Of a stretch of 10,233 nucleotides of DNA, positions 1-7,009 are shown in pieces. The stretch spans positions 1-10,233 of the forward strand of contig CALCML010000305.1 of the NCBI GenBank assembly GCA_937967765.1, read 5' to 3'. A program made the translations under genes and the position numbers. Position 1 is the stretch's first letter. The number at the start of each line of letters is the position of its first letter. Under the pieces are notes generated by a model, which saw only the letters and a list, made by a program, of their open reading frames with translations, ran no database searches and was not told the origin of the DNA. This DNA comes from an uncultured Carnobacterium sp. (lineage in GTDB: Bacteria > Bacillota > Bacilli > Lactobacillales > Aerococcaceae).

Positions 1-602
1 ATTTCTTTATTTTTACGGTTCATTCGATTCCATTTTGCAACACACAATTCTGTTGCTTCTTTTAATAAAATAGGACCGTATTTTAATTCTAGTTCTGTGT
101 ATTCTACACGTTCATTTACTGGTTCAGCGACAATAATTTCATATAAACGATGATTATCTTCAACGACCGTTTCATGAGTAATGCTGTACGAATGCTTCAT
201 TAACCATTCACGTACAAAATGCTCCGCAACGTTTGGTTGAAGAATGAGTCGTTCTTGACCGTTTAAATGACCGCCACTATATCCGGCTTCTAGGATACGA
301 GAAATGAGTTCGCCGCCCATTCCACAAATCGTAACAGCCGTAATTTCATCATGTTTTGAAAGAATCTGCAACCCGTCCCCTAAGCGAACTTCGATGCGGT
401 CTTCCATTCGATAATCTCGAACTGTTTGCTTCGCTGATAAGAACGGTCCTTCAACTACTTCACCTGCAATCGCTGAAGTAATCTGGTTACTCTGGATTAA
501 GTACACTGGTAAATAAGCATGGTCGCTACCAACGTCACATACTTTTGATCCGTTTGGAACAAAACTAGCCACACGCGTTAATCGTTCTCCTAATTCAATC
601 AT
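1..602 (-). CDS. trmK: tRNA (adenine(22)-N1)-methyltransferase TrmK (partial, 3' end beyond the window)
   Basis: TrmK methylates N1 of adenine 22 in the D-arm region of tRNAs, using S-adenosylmethionine in the cytoplasm. About 200 codons are visible; the family is usually about 225-240 residues, so only a short C-terminal piece is missing. The Rossmann-type SAM site is clear: VCDVGSDHAYLP (about 21-32), then IAGEVVEGPF (45-54), RLGDGL (73-78) and TICGMGGELI (91-100), followed by RLILQPN (118-124), all typical of TrmK. The visible C-terminal part, from about residue 165, is charged and helical, as expected for the family's C-terminal coiled-coil domain. Translation starts at an ATG at 602 preceded by TTGAGGT about 6 bases upstream. 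The gene begins 24 bases after the DeoR-type gene with no terminator between them, so it is probably co-transcribed. The family call is confident; the reaction is inferred from the family. Confidence 0.92.
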   Translation of the reverse strand, partial: MIELGERLTRVASFVPNGSKVCDVGSDHAYLPVYLIQSNQITSAIAGEVVEGPFLSAKQTVRDYRMEDRIEVRLGDGLQILSKHDEITAVTICGMGGELISRILEAGYSGGHLNGQERLILQPNVAEHFVREWLMKHSYSITHETVVEDNHRLYEIIVAEPVNERVEYTELELKYGPILLKEATELCVAKWNRMNRKNKE

Positions 603-626
603 TTTATACCTCAACATTCTTTTTCA

Positions 627-1394
627 CTATGAAATAAACAACACTTTCACACCAATACTCTTTAAATAAGCAATGGTTTCAGGATCTGCTGTGTGGTCTG
701 TAATTAAATGAGTAATCATATTACAGTCAGCAGTATGAAAGTTCGAATCACGACCAACCTTAAATCCTTCCGTAACAATAATCCGATGACCTGTCGTACG
801 CTCTAAAATGACACGATTCACAGCAGTTTCTGGAAGTGCGTAAGTGGAAATACCATTTTTACTGATTCCCCCAACGCCTAAGAAACAAATATCTGCTCTA
901 GCTTTTGAAAAAGAGTTAATCGCAAAATCCCCAACGAGAGATTTTTTCTGCTCGAAAATTTCCCCTCCACTAATCACAACTGATGCTTTCGTAGATGGTT
1001 TTTTGAAGATGGAACGACCATTATTCGTTAAAATCGTTACATTTGCATCCGCTAGAAAATTTAATAATAAAAAGGCAGTAGAGCCTGAGTTAATAAAGAC
1101 CATATTATGATCTCGTACTAATCCCGCGGCTCTTCTTGCGATGTTTTTTTTCATGGAATTATATTGGATTTGTTCCACGTTTTCTTGTTTAATTTTTCCA
1201 GCAAGATACCGCGCGCCTCCATAGAAGCGCTCGATAACTCCTTGATCTTCAAATTGTTGTAAATCTCTTCGAATGGTGATTTCAGAAACTTCTAACTCTT
1301 TCGATAAGTCTTCTACAGACATCTCATGATTTTCTTGTAAAAGTTGTAGGATACGTTGTTGTCGTTTAAACACAACTCCTTTACTACTCTTCAA
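627..1394 (-). CDS. DeoR-family transcriptional regulator
   Basis: A 255-residue DeoR/GlpR-type repressor of normal family length. The N-terminal winged helix-turn-helix spans about residues 11-62 (QQRILQLLQ, SVEDLSKELEVSEITIRRDL, GVIERFYGGAR). The C-terminal sensor domain (about 80-250) carries INSGSTAFLL (101-110), TNNGRSIF, ISGGEIFEQ, FLGVGGISKNG (171-181) and HRIIVTEGFKVGRDS (203-217). In this family that domain binds a phosphorylated sugar or nucleoside intermediate, but the effector cannot be read from the sequence. The start is a TTG at 1394 with a strong AAAGGAGG 8 bases upstream; the next in-frame ATG is at codon 25, inside the HTH, which supports the TTG. It sits 54 bases after aspS and 24 bases before trmK, with no carbohydrate gene beside it in the window, so its targets are unknown. 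It may regulate genes elsewhere or itself. Confidence 0.9.
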   Translation of the reverse strand: MKSSKGVVFKRQQRILQLLQENHEMSVEDLSKELEVSEITIRRDLQQFEDQGVIERFYGGARYLAGKIKQENVEQIQYNSMKKNIARRAAGLVRDHNMVFINSGSTAFLLLNFLADANVTILTNNGRSIFKKPSTKASVVISGGEIFEQKKSLVGDFAINSFSKARADICFLGVGGISKNGISTYALPETAVNRVILERTTGHRIIVTEGFKVGRDSNFHTADCNMITHLITDHTADPETIAYLKSIGVKVLFIS

Positions 1395-1420
1395 AGTTTC
1401 TTCCTCCTTTTAAAATTCCA

Positions 1421-1461
1421 TTCAGTTCTTATTTAATTTTTTCAGTTCTTATTTAATTTTT
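1421..1461. repeat. Exact 20-bp tandem duplication at the aspS stop codon
   Basis: The unit TTCAGTTCTTATTTAATTTT occurs twice in direct succession (1421-1440 and 1441-1460), and the match runs one base into a third period. On the coding strand each copy reads AAAATTAAATAAGAACTGAA, so each contains the last codons and the TAA of aspS. The functional stop is in the copy next to the gene (1449-1451) and the other copy lies in the aspS-deoR gap. The unit length is not a multiple of three, but the protein end is unchanged because the first copy already stops translation. Confidence 0.95.
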
Positions 1462-3206
1462 AATGAAAGCTCATCTAATTGTTTTGCTGACACTTCACTT
1501 GGAGCTTGTGTCATTGGGTCAACGGCTGAGCTGTTCTTAGGAAACGCAATCACTTCACGAATGTTGTCTTCACCCGCTAGTAACATGACTAAACGGTCTA
1601 ACCCAAGCGCTATTCCTCCATGTGGTGGGAATCCGTAATCTAGGGCGTCTAACAAGAATCCAAATTGACTTTCAGCAGATTCTTTTGTAAATCCTAATAC
1701 TTTGAACATTGCTTCTTGCATGTCACGACGGTAAATACGTAATGAACCTCCGCCTAATTCATAACCGTTTAATACGATATCGTAGGCTTGTGCTTTCGCA
1801 GAAGCAGGATCATCGATTAATGCTTGGAAATCTTCGTTTACTGGACGAGTGAATGGGTGGTGCATTGCTACATAACGGTCTTCTTCAGCGTCGTGTTCTA
1901 ATAATGGCCAATCAACAACCCATAGGAAGTTAAATTTGTTTGTATCGATTAAGTTATGTTTCTTACCAAAGTGTAAACGTAATTCAGATAATGATTGAGC
2001 CACAACTTCCGGTTTGTCTGCACAGAAGAATACGATGTCTCCCACTTCAGCGTTGATACGTTCACGAAAAGCCGCTTCTTGGTTCACGATGAATTTCGCG
2101 ATTGGTCCTTTCAAGCCGTCTTCTTCAACTTTAATCCAAGCCAAACCTTTAGCTCCAAATTTAGCCACAAAATCTGCCAAGCTATCTGCATCTTTACGAG
2201 AGTATTCGTCTGCAAGACCTTTTAAGTTAATGACTTTTACTTTTCCACCGTTTTCAATACATGAACTGAACACTTTAAGGTCAGATTCTTTCATGATGTC
2301 GCTCACATCGATTAATTCTAAATCGAAACGAGTATCTGGTTTGTCGTTTCCGTAACGAGCCATCGCTTCAGTAAATGAAATACGTGGGAATGGAGTTTGA
2401 ACATCCACATCCAATGTATCTTTCATCACTTTCTTCAATAAGCCTTCCATCATTTCTTGAATTTCTTCTGCTGATAAGAAGCTTGTTTCGATATCGACTT
2501 GTGTAAATTCTGGTTGACGGTCTCCACGTAAATCTTCGTCACGGAAACAACGAACGATTTGGTAGTAACGGTCTAATCCAGCACCCATTAATAATTGTTT
2601 AAATGTTTGAGGTGATTGAGGTAATGCATAGAAGCTTCCTTCGTGAACACGTGAAGGTACTAAGTAGTCACGCGCTCCTTCTGGTGTAGATTTTGCCAAA
2701 ATTGGAGTTTCAACGTCGATATATCCTTCACCGTCTAAATACTCACGAATAGATTTAGTCGTTTTATGACGTAATCGTAAGTTTTCTAATACTGGACGAC
2801 GACGAATATCTAAATAACGATATTTCAAACGTAATTCTTCTGATGGTTTTTTTTCGTCATCGATATAGATAGGAGAAGTTTTTGCTTGAGAGAACACTTC
2901 TACTTCGTCCACTAATAGTTCATATTTACCCGTTTTAAGATTTGGATTTTCTAGGCCTTCCCCGCGATAAGCCACTTCCCCTGTTACTTGAATCACGTAT
3001 TCAGAACGTAATTTTTCAGCGATTTCAAAAGCTTCTTGGTTACGTGCTGGGTTGAAGACAACTTGCATAATGCCTTCACGGTCACGTAAGTCGATGAAGA
3101 TAACTCCACCGTGGTCACGACGTTTTGCAACCCAACCATCTAATGTAACTGTTTGTCCTACTAATTTTTCACTAATTAATCCACAATATTCTGTTCTTCT
3201 TTTCAT
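1449..3206 (-). CDS. aspS: Aspartyl-tRNA synthetase (AspRS), bacterial type
   Basis: Charges tRNA-Asp with aspartate in the cytoplasm. It is a class II synthetase of 585 residues, the normal length for the bacterial type. Visible in order are an N-terminal OB-fold anticodon-binding domain (about 1-105, with [15 protein letters not shown] and DLRDREG), class II motif 1 (about [18 protein letters not shown]), motif 2 [20 protein letters not shown] (about 221-240), an inserted GAD-type domain (about 290-410), and motif 3 [14 protein letters not shown] (about 530-543). The bacterial tail [10 protein letters not shown] follows. I chose the ATG at 3206 (MKRRTEYCG) because GAGG lies 7 bases upstream; the ATG two codons earlier at 3212 would have the site immediately against it. 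It begins 14 bases after the hisS stop and has no leader of its own, so it is co-expressed with hisS from the T-box promoter. I cannot tell from sequence alone whether it discriminates Asp from Asn tRNA. Confidence 0.97.
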   Translation of the reverse strand: MKRRTEYCGLISEKLVGQTVTLDGWVAKRRDHGGVIFIDLRDREGIMQVVFNPARNQEAFEIAEKLRSEYVIQVTGEVAYRGEGLENPNLKTGKYELLVDEVEVFSQAKTSPIYIDDEKKPSEELRLKYRYLDIRRRPVLENLRLRHKTTKSIREYLDGEGYIDVETPILAKSTPEGARDYLVPSRVHEGSFYALPQSPQTFKQLLMGAGLDRYYQIVRCFRDEDLRGDRQPEFTQVDIETSFLSAEEIQEMMEGLLKKVMKDTLDVDVQTPFPRISFTEAMARYGNDKPDTRFDLELIDVSDIMKESDLKVFSSCIENGGKVKVINLKGLADEYSRKDADSLADFVAKFGAKGLAWIKVEEDGLKGPIAKFIVNQEAAFRERINAEVGDIVFFCADKPEVVAQSLSELRLHFGKKHNLIDTNKFNFLWVVDWPLLEHDAEEDRYVAMHHPFTRPVNEDFQALIDDPASAKAQAYDIVLNGYELGGGSLRIYRRDMQEAMFKVLGFTKESAESQFGFLLDALDYGFPPHGGIALGLDRLVMLLAGEDNIREVIAFPKNSSAVDPMTQAPSEVSAKQLDELSLKIK

Positions 3207-3220
3207 ATCCATCCCTCTTT

Positions 3221-4537
3221 CTATTTACCAAAGTACTCGTCAATAGCTGTTGTATCCATTGTGATTTGACGATAAATACTATCGAAATCATCATAGAGTT
3301 CTTGTAAATTAATTTTTACTTCTTTACCAGTCTTCATAACTTTCACTGGTACTTGTTTGGTTTCTAATTCTTCTTCACCAAGTGTGATGACCACTTTTGC
3401 GCCATATTTTTGAGCATTCTTGAATTGTGGTTTTGCTTTACGGCCAAAGAAATCACGGTCCACTGAGTATCCTTGTTGACGAAGCGAAATCGAAAGTTTT
3501 AATACTTCTTCTTCAGTTGCTTCTCCAAGTCCAACAACATAGACATCTAGTTCTTGTAATTCAGGAACTTCTACTTGTTCGTCTTTCATTAATAACACAA
3601 GGCGTTCCATTCCAAGACCAAATCCGAATCCTGGTGTTTCAGGTCCATCAAGTTCTTGTACAAGACCGTCATAGCGTCCACCACCACAGATTGTAGTTTT
3701 GGCACCGAATGATTTAGAATCTGTCATAATTTCAAAAATTGTATCTTGATAGTAGTCAAGCCCACGTACCATTGTTTCATCGATTTCAAATGAAATCTCT
3801 AATGCATTTAAGTATTGTTGTACTTTTTCAAAGTGAGTGCGTGCTTCATCTGATAAGAATTCTAAAATGCGAGGTGCATTTTTAACGATTTCAATATCAC
3901 GTTTGTCTTTACTATCTAATACACGTAATGGATTTTTGTGAAGACGATTTTTAGAATCTTCACTAAGTTCGTCTGCAAATGGTTCTAAGTAACTAATTAA
4001 CGCTTCACGGTATTTAATACGGTCAGCTGTTTTACCTAGTGAGTTAATCACTAAGCGCATATTTGATAATCCGAGTTCTTTTAATAAATCCCAAGCCATC
4101 GCAATCGTTTCAACGTCTGTAGCAGGATTTGTAGATCCAAACACTTCAACCCCTAATTGGTGGAATTGACGAAGACGTCCTGATTGCGGACGCTCATAAC
4201 GAAACATTGGAGCCATATAATACACTTTATAAGGTTTCTTATGTTCTGGTCCGTATAATTTATTTTCAACATAGGCACGAACAATCGCTGCAGTTCCTTC
4301 TGGACGAAGTGTAATGTGACGATCTCCTTTATCGTAGAAATCATACATCTCTTTTGAAACGATATCACTCGTATCCCCAACACCACGGCTAAATAAATCG
4401 TAGCTTTCAAACATTGGTGTACGCATTTCTTCAAATTGATAATCGCCTAAAATGATGCGTGCTGTTTCTTCGATATAGTGCCAAATTTTGAGTTCTTCAG
4501 GTAATAAATCGGCTGTCCCTTTTGGTTTTTGAATCAT
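3221..4537 (-). CDS. hisS: Histidyl-tRNA synthetase (HisRS)
   Basis: Charges tRNA-His with histidine. It is a class II synthetase of 438 residues, slightly longer than the common 420-430 because of a short C-terminal tail. Motifs seen: [14 protein letters not shown] (78-91), motif 2 [24 protein letters not shown] (111-134), the His-binding segment [10 protein letters not shown] (257-266), [11 protein letters not shown] (283-293), and motif 3 [11 protein letters not shown] (303-313). The C-terminal anticodon-binding domain begins near residue 328 ([12 protein letters not shown]) and includes [16 protein letters not shown]. The frame stays open further upstream, but I place the start at the ATG at 4537. 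The protein there aligns with the usual [13 protein letters not shown] start, and AAAGG lies 9 bases upstream; anything further upstream is T-box leader. It is the first gene of the hisS-aspS operon. Confidence 0.97.
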   Translation of the reverse strand: MIQKPKGTADLLPEELKIWHYIEETARIILGDYQFEEMRTPMFESYDLFSRGVGDTSDIVSKEMYDFYDKGDRHITLRPEGTAAIVRAYVENKLYGPEHKKPYKVYYMAPMFRYERPQSGRLRQFHQLGVEVFGSTNPATDVETIAMAWDLLKELGLSNMRLVINSLGKTADRIKYREALISYLEPFADELSEDSKNRLHKNPLRVLDSKDKRDIEIVKNAPRILEFLSDEARTHFEKVQQYLNALEISFEIDETMVRGLDYYQDTIFEIMTDSKSFGAKTTICGGGRYDGLVQELDGPETPGFGFGLGMERLVLLMKDEQVEVPELQELDVYVVGLGEATEEEVLKLSISLRQQGYSVDRDFFGRKAKPQFKNAQKYGAKVVITLGEEELETKQVPVKVMKTGKEVKINLQELYDDFDSIYRQITMDTTAIDEYFGK

Positions 4538-4546
4538 ATGAATCAT

Positions 4547-4786
4547 CCTTTCTTTCGATAAAAATAAAAAAATCCCAACTTCAATAGAAGTCAGGACGAA
4601 ATTTTCGTGGTACCACCTTAGTTCGGAAAGAGCTCTTTCCCTCTTAATGATAACGGAATTACCGGAATAACTTTGCATTATTCTCCTCAAGAGTGTCTTT
4701 CCTTGTACGGTTAGAAGCTTTCAGCCACGGCTTCTATCTCTTTAGTGTACGTTTTATGTCTCTGTCTAAGGATTTATATTGTTGCT
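4547..4786 (-). promoter_or_regulatory. T-box leader (tRNA-sensing riboswitch) of hisS-aspS
   Basis: The leader RNA of about 240 bases has the full T-box plan. Stem I runs from about 4772 to 4685 and includes an apical hairpin with arms TAGAAGC/GCTTCTA (4736-4730 with 4718-4712). The specifier region on its 3' side reads GGAAAGACACTCTTGAGG. By comparison with the known B. subtilis glyQS leader (GAAAGGCATTCTTGAG, from memory), the specifier triplet is GAC (4697-4695), an Asp codon; a His codon, CAC, overlaps it two bases later (4695-4693). A stem III candidate is the palindrome GGAAAGAGCTCTTTCC (4639-4624). The conserved T-box sequence AAGGTGGTACCACG is at 4619-4606, followed by a terminator. 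The T-box bulge reads TGGT. Uncharged tRNA bound at the specifier should stabilise the antiterminator and raise hisS-aspS expression. Confidence 0.95.
4566..4596 (-). terminator. T-box leader terminator (regulated)
   Basis: The stem TCCTGACTTC/GAAGTTGGGA (4596-4587 with 4582-4573; ten pairs including two G-U) has a 4-base loop and is followed by seven Ts. It lies directly after the T-box sequence and competes with the antiterminator that pairs the T-box bulge with the tRNA acceptor end. Confidence 0.93.
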
Positions 4787-4790
4787 ATAA

Positions 4791-4819
4791 AGAATACTAG
4801 AGGAATGCCTATTTGTCAA
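4791..4819 (-). promoter_or_regulatory. Sigma-A promoter of hisS-aspS
   Basis: A perfect -35 TTGACA (4819-4814), a 17-base spacer, and -10 TATTCT (4796-4791, 5 of 6 matches). Transcription should start near 4785, just before T-box stem I. Confidence 0.88.
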
Positions 4820-4854
4820 GAAAACCTCATTATTTTTTAATCTCATAATCTACT

Positions 4855-4901
4855 AAAAACGAAAAAGCAAAATGTAACATAAAAGTTACATTTTGCTTTT
4901 T
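4855..4901 (-). terminator. Terminator of the HAD phosphatase gene
   Basis: A perfect 17-bp inverted repeat, AAAAAGCAAAATGTAAC and its complement (4862-4878 and 4885-4901), with a 6-base loop, starts 7 bases after the stop of the HAD gene. On the minus strand it ends in Ts, followed by CG and five more Ts. It separates the HAD gene from the hisS promoter and leader. Confidence 0.88.
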
Positions 4902-4907
4902 GAACTC

Positions 4908-5717
4908 TTACTGGATTAACTGGTCAATCGCTTTAATAACACCATTGTTTTCATTAGTATCTGTCACGATATCCGAAATAGCTTTTACTTCTTCGCTAGC
5001 ATTTCCCATCGCAATGGCAAGTCCTGCGTATTCTAACATTTCGATATCATTAGCAGCGTCTCCAATTGCCGCGATTTCACTTGGTTGAATATTTAGTTTT
5101 TTGGCTAATTTTTCTAATCCAAAAGCTTTATTTACACCTTTTGTTAGTACTTCAACTAAATATTTTTGGCTACGAACTACATAAAATTCGTCTCTCCACT
5201 CCTGGGGAATAAATGTTTCAAACTCATTGAGTTGTTCTTCATCTCCCATTAGTAGGATTTTATAGAAATCAGTGTTTAAAGACTCTTTGGTTGGAATTCT
5301 TTTCAACTTGCCACTCACAAGTTTTACATCAAACTCCATCCATTCGGTTGGATCTTCATCGAACGAATAATAGTAATCCACGCCGGCACCCATCACGCTG
5401 ATTCCATGTTTCTTTCCTAATTCAATCCATTTTTGAATCGCAGCAGAATCAACGAACGCATCCATCAGACGTTTACCTGTTTGACTCTCGTAAATGTTGG
5501 CACCATTTTGACTAATAATATAATGGTTTTCTTCTAAATAACCTAAGTCTTTTAAATACGGACGAATCCCTGTTTCAGGACGACCTGTACAAAGCACTAA
5601 TAAAGTTTCAGTGTTTTTGTTATGAAAGTTCTTGAAATATTGTTTCGTCTCTTCTAATAATTCTTTTTTACTGTTTAATAATGTGCCATCCATATCGATT
5701 GCAATTAATTTAATCAT
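4908..5717 (-). CDS. Cof-type HAD-superfamily phosphatase (subclass IIB)
   Basis: A 269-residue cytoplasmic phosphatase of the YidA/YxeH-like Cof group, which usually act on sugar phosphates or flavin/nucleotide phosphates; the substrate cannot be told from sequence. HAD motif I is IAIDMDGTLLN with nucleophile D8 and acid/base D10. Motif II is the Thr in VLCTGRP (T44). The motif III lysine lies in GVNKAFGLEKL (K197). Motif IV is IGDAANDIEML (D220, D224), with alanine residues where many relatives have a polar residue. The C2B cap lies between about residues 85 and 190. The ATG at 5717 has AAGGAG 8 bases upstream. It is flanked by its own promoter and terminator and so appears to be a single-gene unit. 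Confidence 0.93.
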   Translation of the reverse strand: MIKLIAIDMDGTLLNSKKELLEETKQYFKNFHNKNTETLLVLCTGRPETGIRPYLKDLGYLEENHYIISQNGANIYESQTGKRLMDAFVDSAAIQKWIELGKKHGISVMGAGVDYYYSFDEDPTEWMEFDVKLVSGKLKRIPTKESLNTDFYKILLMGDEEQLNEFETFIPQEWRDEFYVVRSQKYLVEVLTKGVNKAFGLEKLAKKLNIQPSEIAAIGDAANDIEMLEYAGLAIAMGNASEEVKAISDIVTDTNENNGVIKAIDQLIQ

Positions 5718-5749
5718 TACAATTGCTCCTTTTTATTCAATACAAACCT

Positions 5750-5758
5750 ATTTTATCA
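5750..5758 (-). promoter_or_regulatory. Probable extended -10 promoter of the HAD gene
   Basis: TGATAAAAT on the minus strand is a TGn extended -10 with a 5-of-6 match hexamer, 33 bases before the ATG. No good -35 is visible at the usual distance, as is common for extended -10 promoters. A promoter is expected here because a terminator lies just upstream. Confidence 0.45.
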
Positions 5759-5785
5759 CAAATACACTAACAAAACATACCCAAC

Positions 5786-5815
5786 AAAAAACACTCTCTT
5801 ATCGAGAGTGTTTTT
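5786..5815 (-). terminator. Terminator of the 3D-domain protein gene
   Basis: A 12-bp perfect stem, AAAAACACTCTC with GAGAGTGTTTTT (5787-5798 and 5804-5815), with a 5-base loop begins 3 bases after the stop codon and continues into six Ts on the minus strand. Confidence 0.92.
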
Positions 5816-5818
5816 CGT

Positions 5819-6904
5819 TTAGTTTAAGATTCGAATCGTAATGTTTCGTCTTCCCCATTGGTTTGCTTGATCTACCGTTGTGAAGTGAAGGTCAATGATA
5901 TTTCCTTTAATGGCTCCACCAGTATCTCCTGCAATGGCAATTCCGTATCCAGGAACTTCCACTAAGCTTCCTAAAGGAATCACGCTTGGGTCAACTGCGA
6001 TAACTGTTGGATTCTTACGTAAGTCGATACCAGTCGCTGTATAAGGGCTTAATCCTGGCTCATTATAAGAATATCCAGTCGCTTGAACGTTTAATGTTCT
6101 TCCACCAGATTGGTTGCTTGTTGCAGATGCTTGCGTCGTTGGTGTTTCTGATGTAGCAGGCGCTTGCGATTGGGCAACCGTTGTAGCTGGTTCAGCTGTC
6201 GCAGCTTGTGTCGTTGGTGTTTGCTGCGTAGATGAGGCTACCGCTGGTTTATCTGAAGTTAATTGAGCAACAGCTGTTATAGCTGAGGCCACTACTGCAG
6301 ATGATTCTTTCTTTTGTTCTTGAACTTTTGCAAGAGCTTCTTTGTTATCAGCAATTAATTTTTTTAAATCATTTACTGAACCTTCGAACGCTTGACTCTC
6401 AGCAGTAAGTTGTTCTTTTTTAGCGACTAAGTCAGTTGACGCTTGTTCTGCTGCTGTTTTCAGGCGAGATAATTCAGCTACTTGCTCTGATAAGTTCTTC
6501 AACACTTCTTCATCTGATTGGAATAATTGTTGAAACACAAATAATCGATTCAAGAAATCTGAAATACTTTCTGAATTTAGTAAATGTAAAATACTATAAG
6601 AAACAAAGTCAGAAACTTGAATTTGTTGCAATCGTTTAGATGCCACTTGTTTACGTTCTTCCACTTTTGCTTCTTGAGTCGTAATCTTTTCAGCAAGTGT
6701 TTCTTTCTCTTTATTGAGAGAATCGATTTGTTGGTTTAAACTTTCAATTTCTTGATATTTCGTATTCACTTTTTGTAATTCTGAAGTTAATTGTGCTTCT
6801 AGTTTTTGAATATCTGATTCCTGTGCAAACACGCTAGGTGCTAAAGGTCCAGACACTATTAAGAAAGCCATTAAAATCAGAACAATATTTTTGATCTTTT
6901 TCAA
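5819..6904 (-). CDS. Secreted 3D-domain cell-wall protein with PcsB/CwlO-like coiled coil
   Basis: A 361-residue exported protein, probably a peptidoglycan-cleaving enzyme. In order: a signal peptide (KKIKN, hydrophobic core, likely cleavage after SVFA at 27); a long coiled coil (about 30-200) rich in K/E/Q with a central SDFVSYSILHLLNS..SISDFLNR segment (98-120) like the PcsB/CwlO N-terminal domain; a T/A/S/Q/P-rich linker (about 216-268); and a 3D domain (about 270-361). The 3D aspartates are visible in AVDPSVIPLG (D305), IAGDTGGAIKG (D327) and IIDLHF (D338). In other proteins this domain has an MltA-like fold linked to lytic transglycosylase activity. The start is a TTG at 6904. An in-frame TGA lies three codons upstream, the next ATG would destroy the signal peptide, and GGTGAT sits about 11 bases upstream. 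A WalR-type site precedes it. No LPxTG or other anchor is present, so it should be released or held by the coiled coil. Confidence 0.92.
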   Translation of the reverse strand: MKKIKNIVLILMAFLIVSGPLAPSVFAQESDIQKLEAQLTSELQKVNTKYQEIESLNQQIDSLNKEKETLAEKITTQEAKVEERKQVASKRLQQIQVSDFVSYSILHLLNSESISDFLNRLFVFQQLFQSDEEVLKNLSEQVAELSRLKTAAEQASTDLVAKKEQLTAESQAFEGSVNDLKKLIADNKEALAKVQEQKKESSAVVASAITAVAQLTSDKPAVASSTQQTPTTQAATAEPATTVAQSQAPATSETPTTQASATSNQSGGRTLNVQATGYSYNEPGLSPYTATGIDLRKNPTVIAVDPSVIPLGSLVEVPGYGIAIAGDTGGAIKGNIIDLHFTTVDQANQWGRRNITIRILN

Positions 6905-6935
6905 AAGTGATCATCACCACACTTTCTCCAACTTA

Positions 6936-6954
6936 CCTCATATTTTACATGAGG
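6936..6954 (-). other. Small inverted repeat in the 5' region of the 3D-domain gene
   Basis: CCTCAT and ATGAGG (6936-6941 and 6949-6954) can pair around a 7-base loop, 32 bases before the TTG start. It has no T-run and is not a terminator. It may form a leader hairpin; its role is unknown. Confidence 0.4.
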
Positions 6955-6979
6955 AACATATTGAGAAAGTATCAGTTAT

Positions 6980-7006
6980 ATTACAAGAGTGTAACAAAAA
7001 ATTACA
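6980..7006 (-). promoter_or_regulatory. WalR (YycF/VicR) box upstream of the 3D-domain gene
   Basis: On the minus strand TGTTAC-ACTCT-TGTAAT (6996-6980) fits the WalR consensus TGTWAH-N5-TGTWAH at every position. A third TGTAAT half-site lies 4 bases further upstream (7006-7001). Candidate core promoter elements are weak: TTGTTA with GATACT at an 18-base spacing overlaps the box. WalR directly controls 3D and PcsB/CwlO-type wall hydrolase genes in other Firmicutes, which fits the gene that follows. Confidence 0.7.
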
Positions 7007-7009
7007 ATT

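Noticed and set aside
844..1110. Plus-strand open frames opposite the DeoR gene and similar ones opposite aspS, hisS, the ABC-F and other genes.
   Set aside because: All lie wholly opposite well-supported minus-strand genes, lack ribosome sites and recognisable domains, and are antisense shadows.
4538..4690. N-terminal extension of hisS by 51 codons.
   Set aside because: This stretch is T-box leader (stem III, T-box sequence, terminator). The protein upstream of [13 protein letters not shown] has no match to HisRS, and the ribosome site fits the ATG at 4537.
6988..7009. TGTAA...TTACA inverted repeat after the deoxyribosyltransferase stop read as a terminator.
   Set aside because: The stem is only 5 AT-rich pairs and no T-run follows. 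The same bases are better explained as WalR half-sites.
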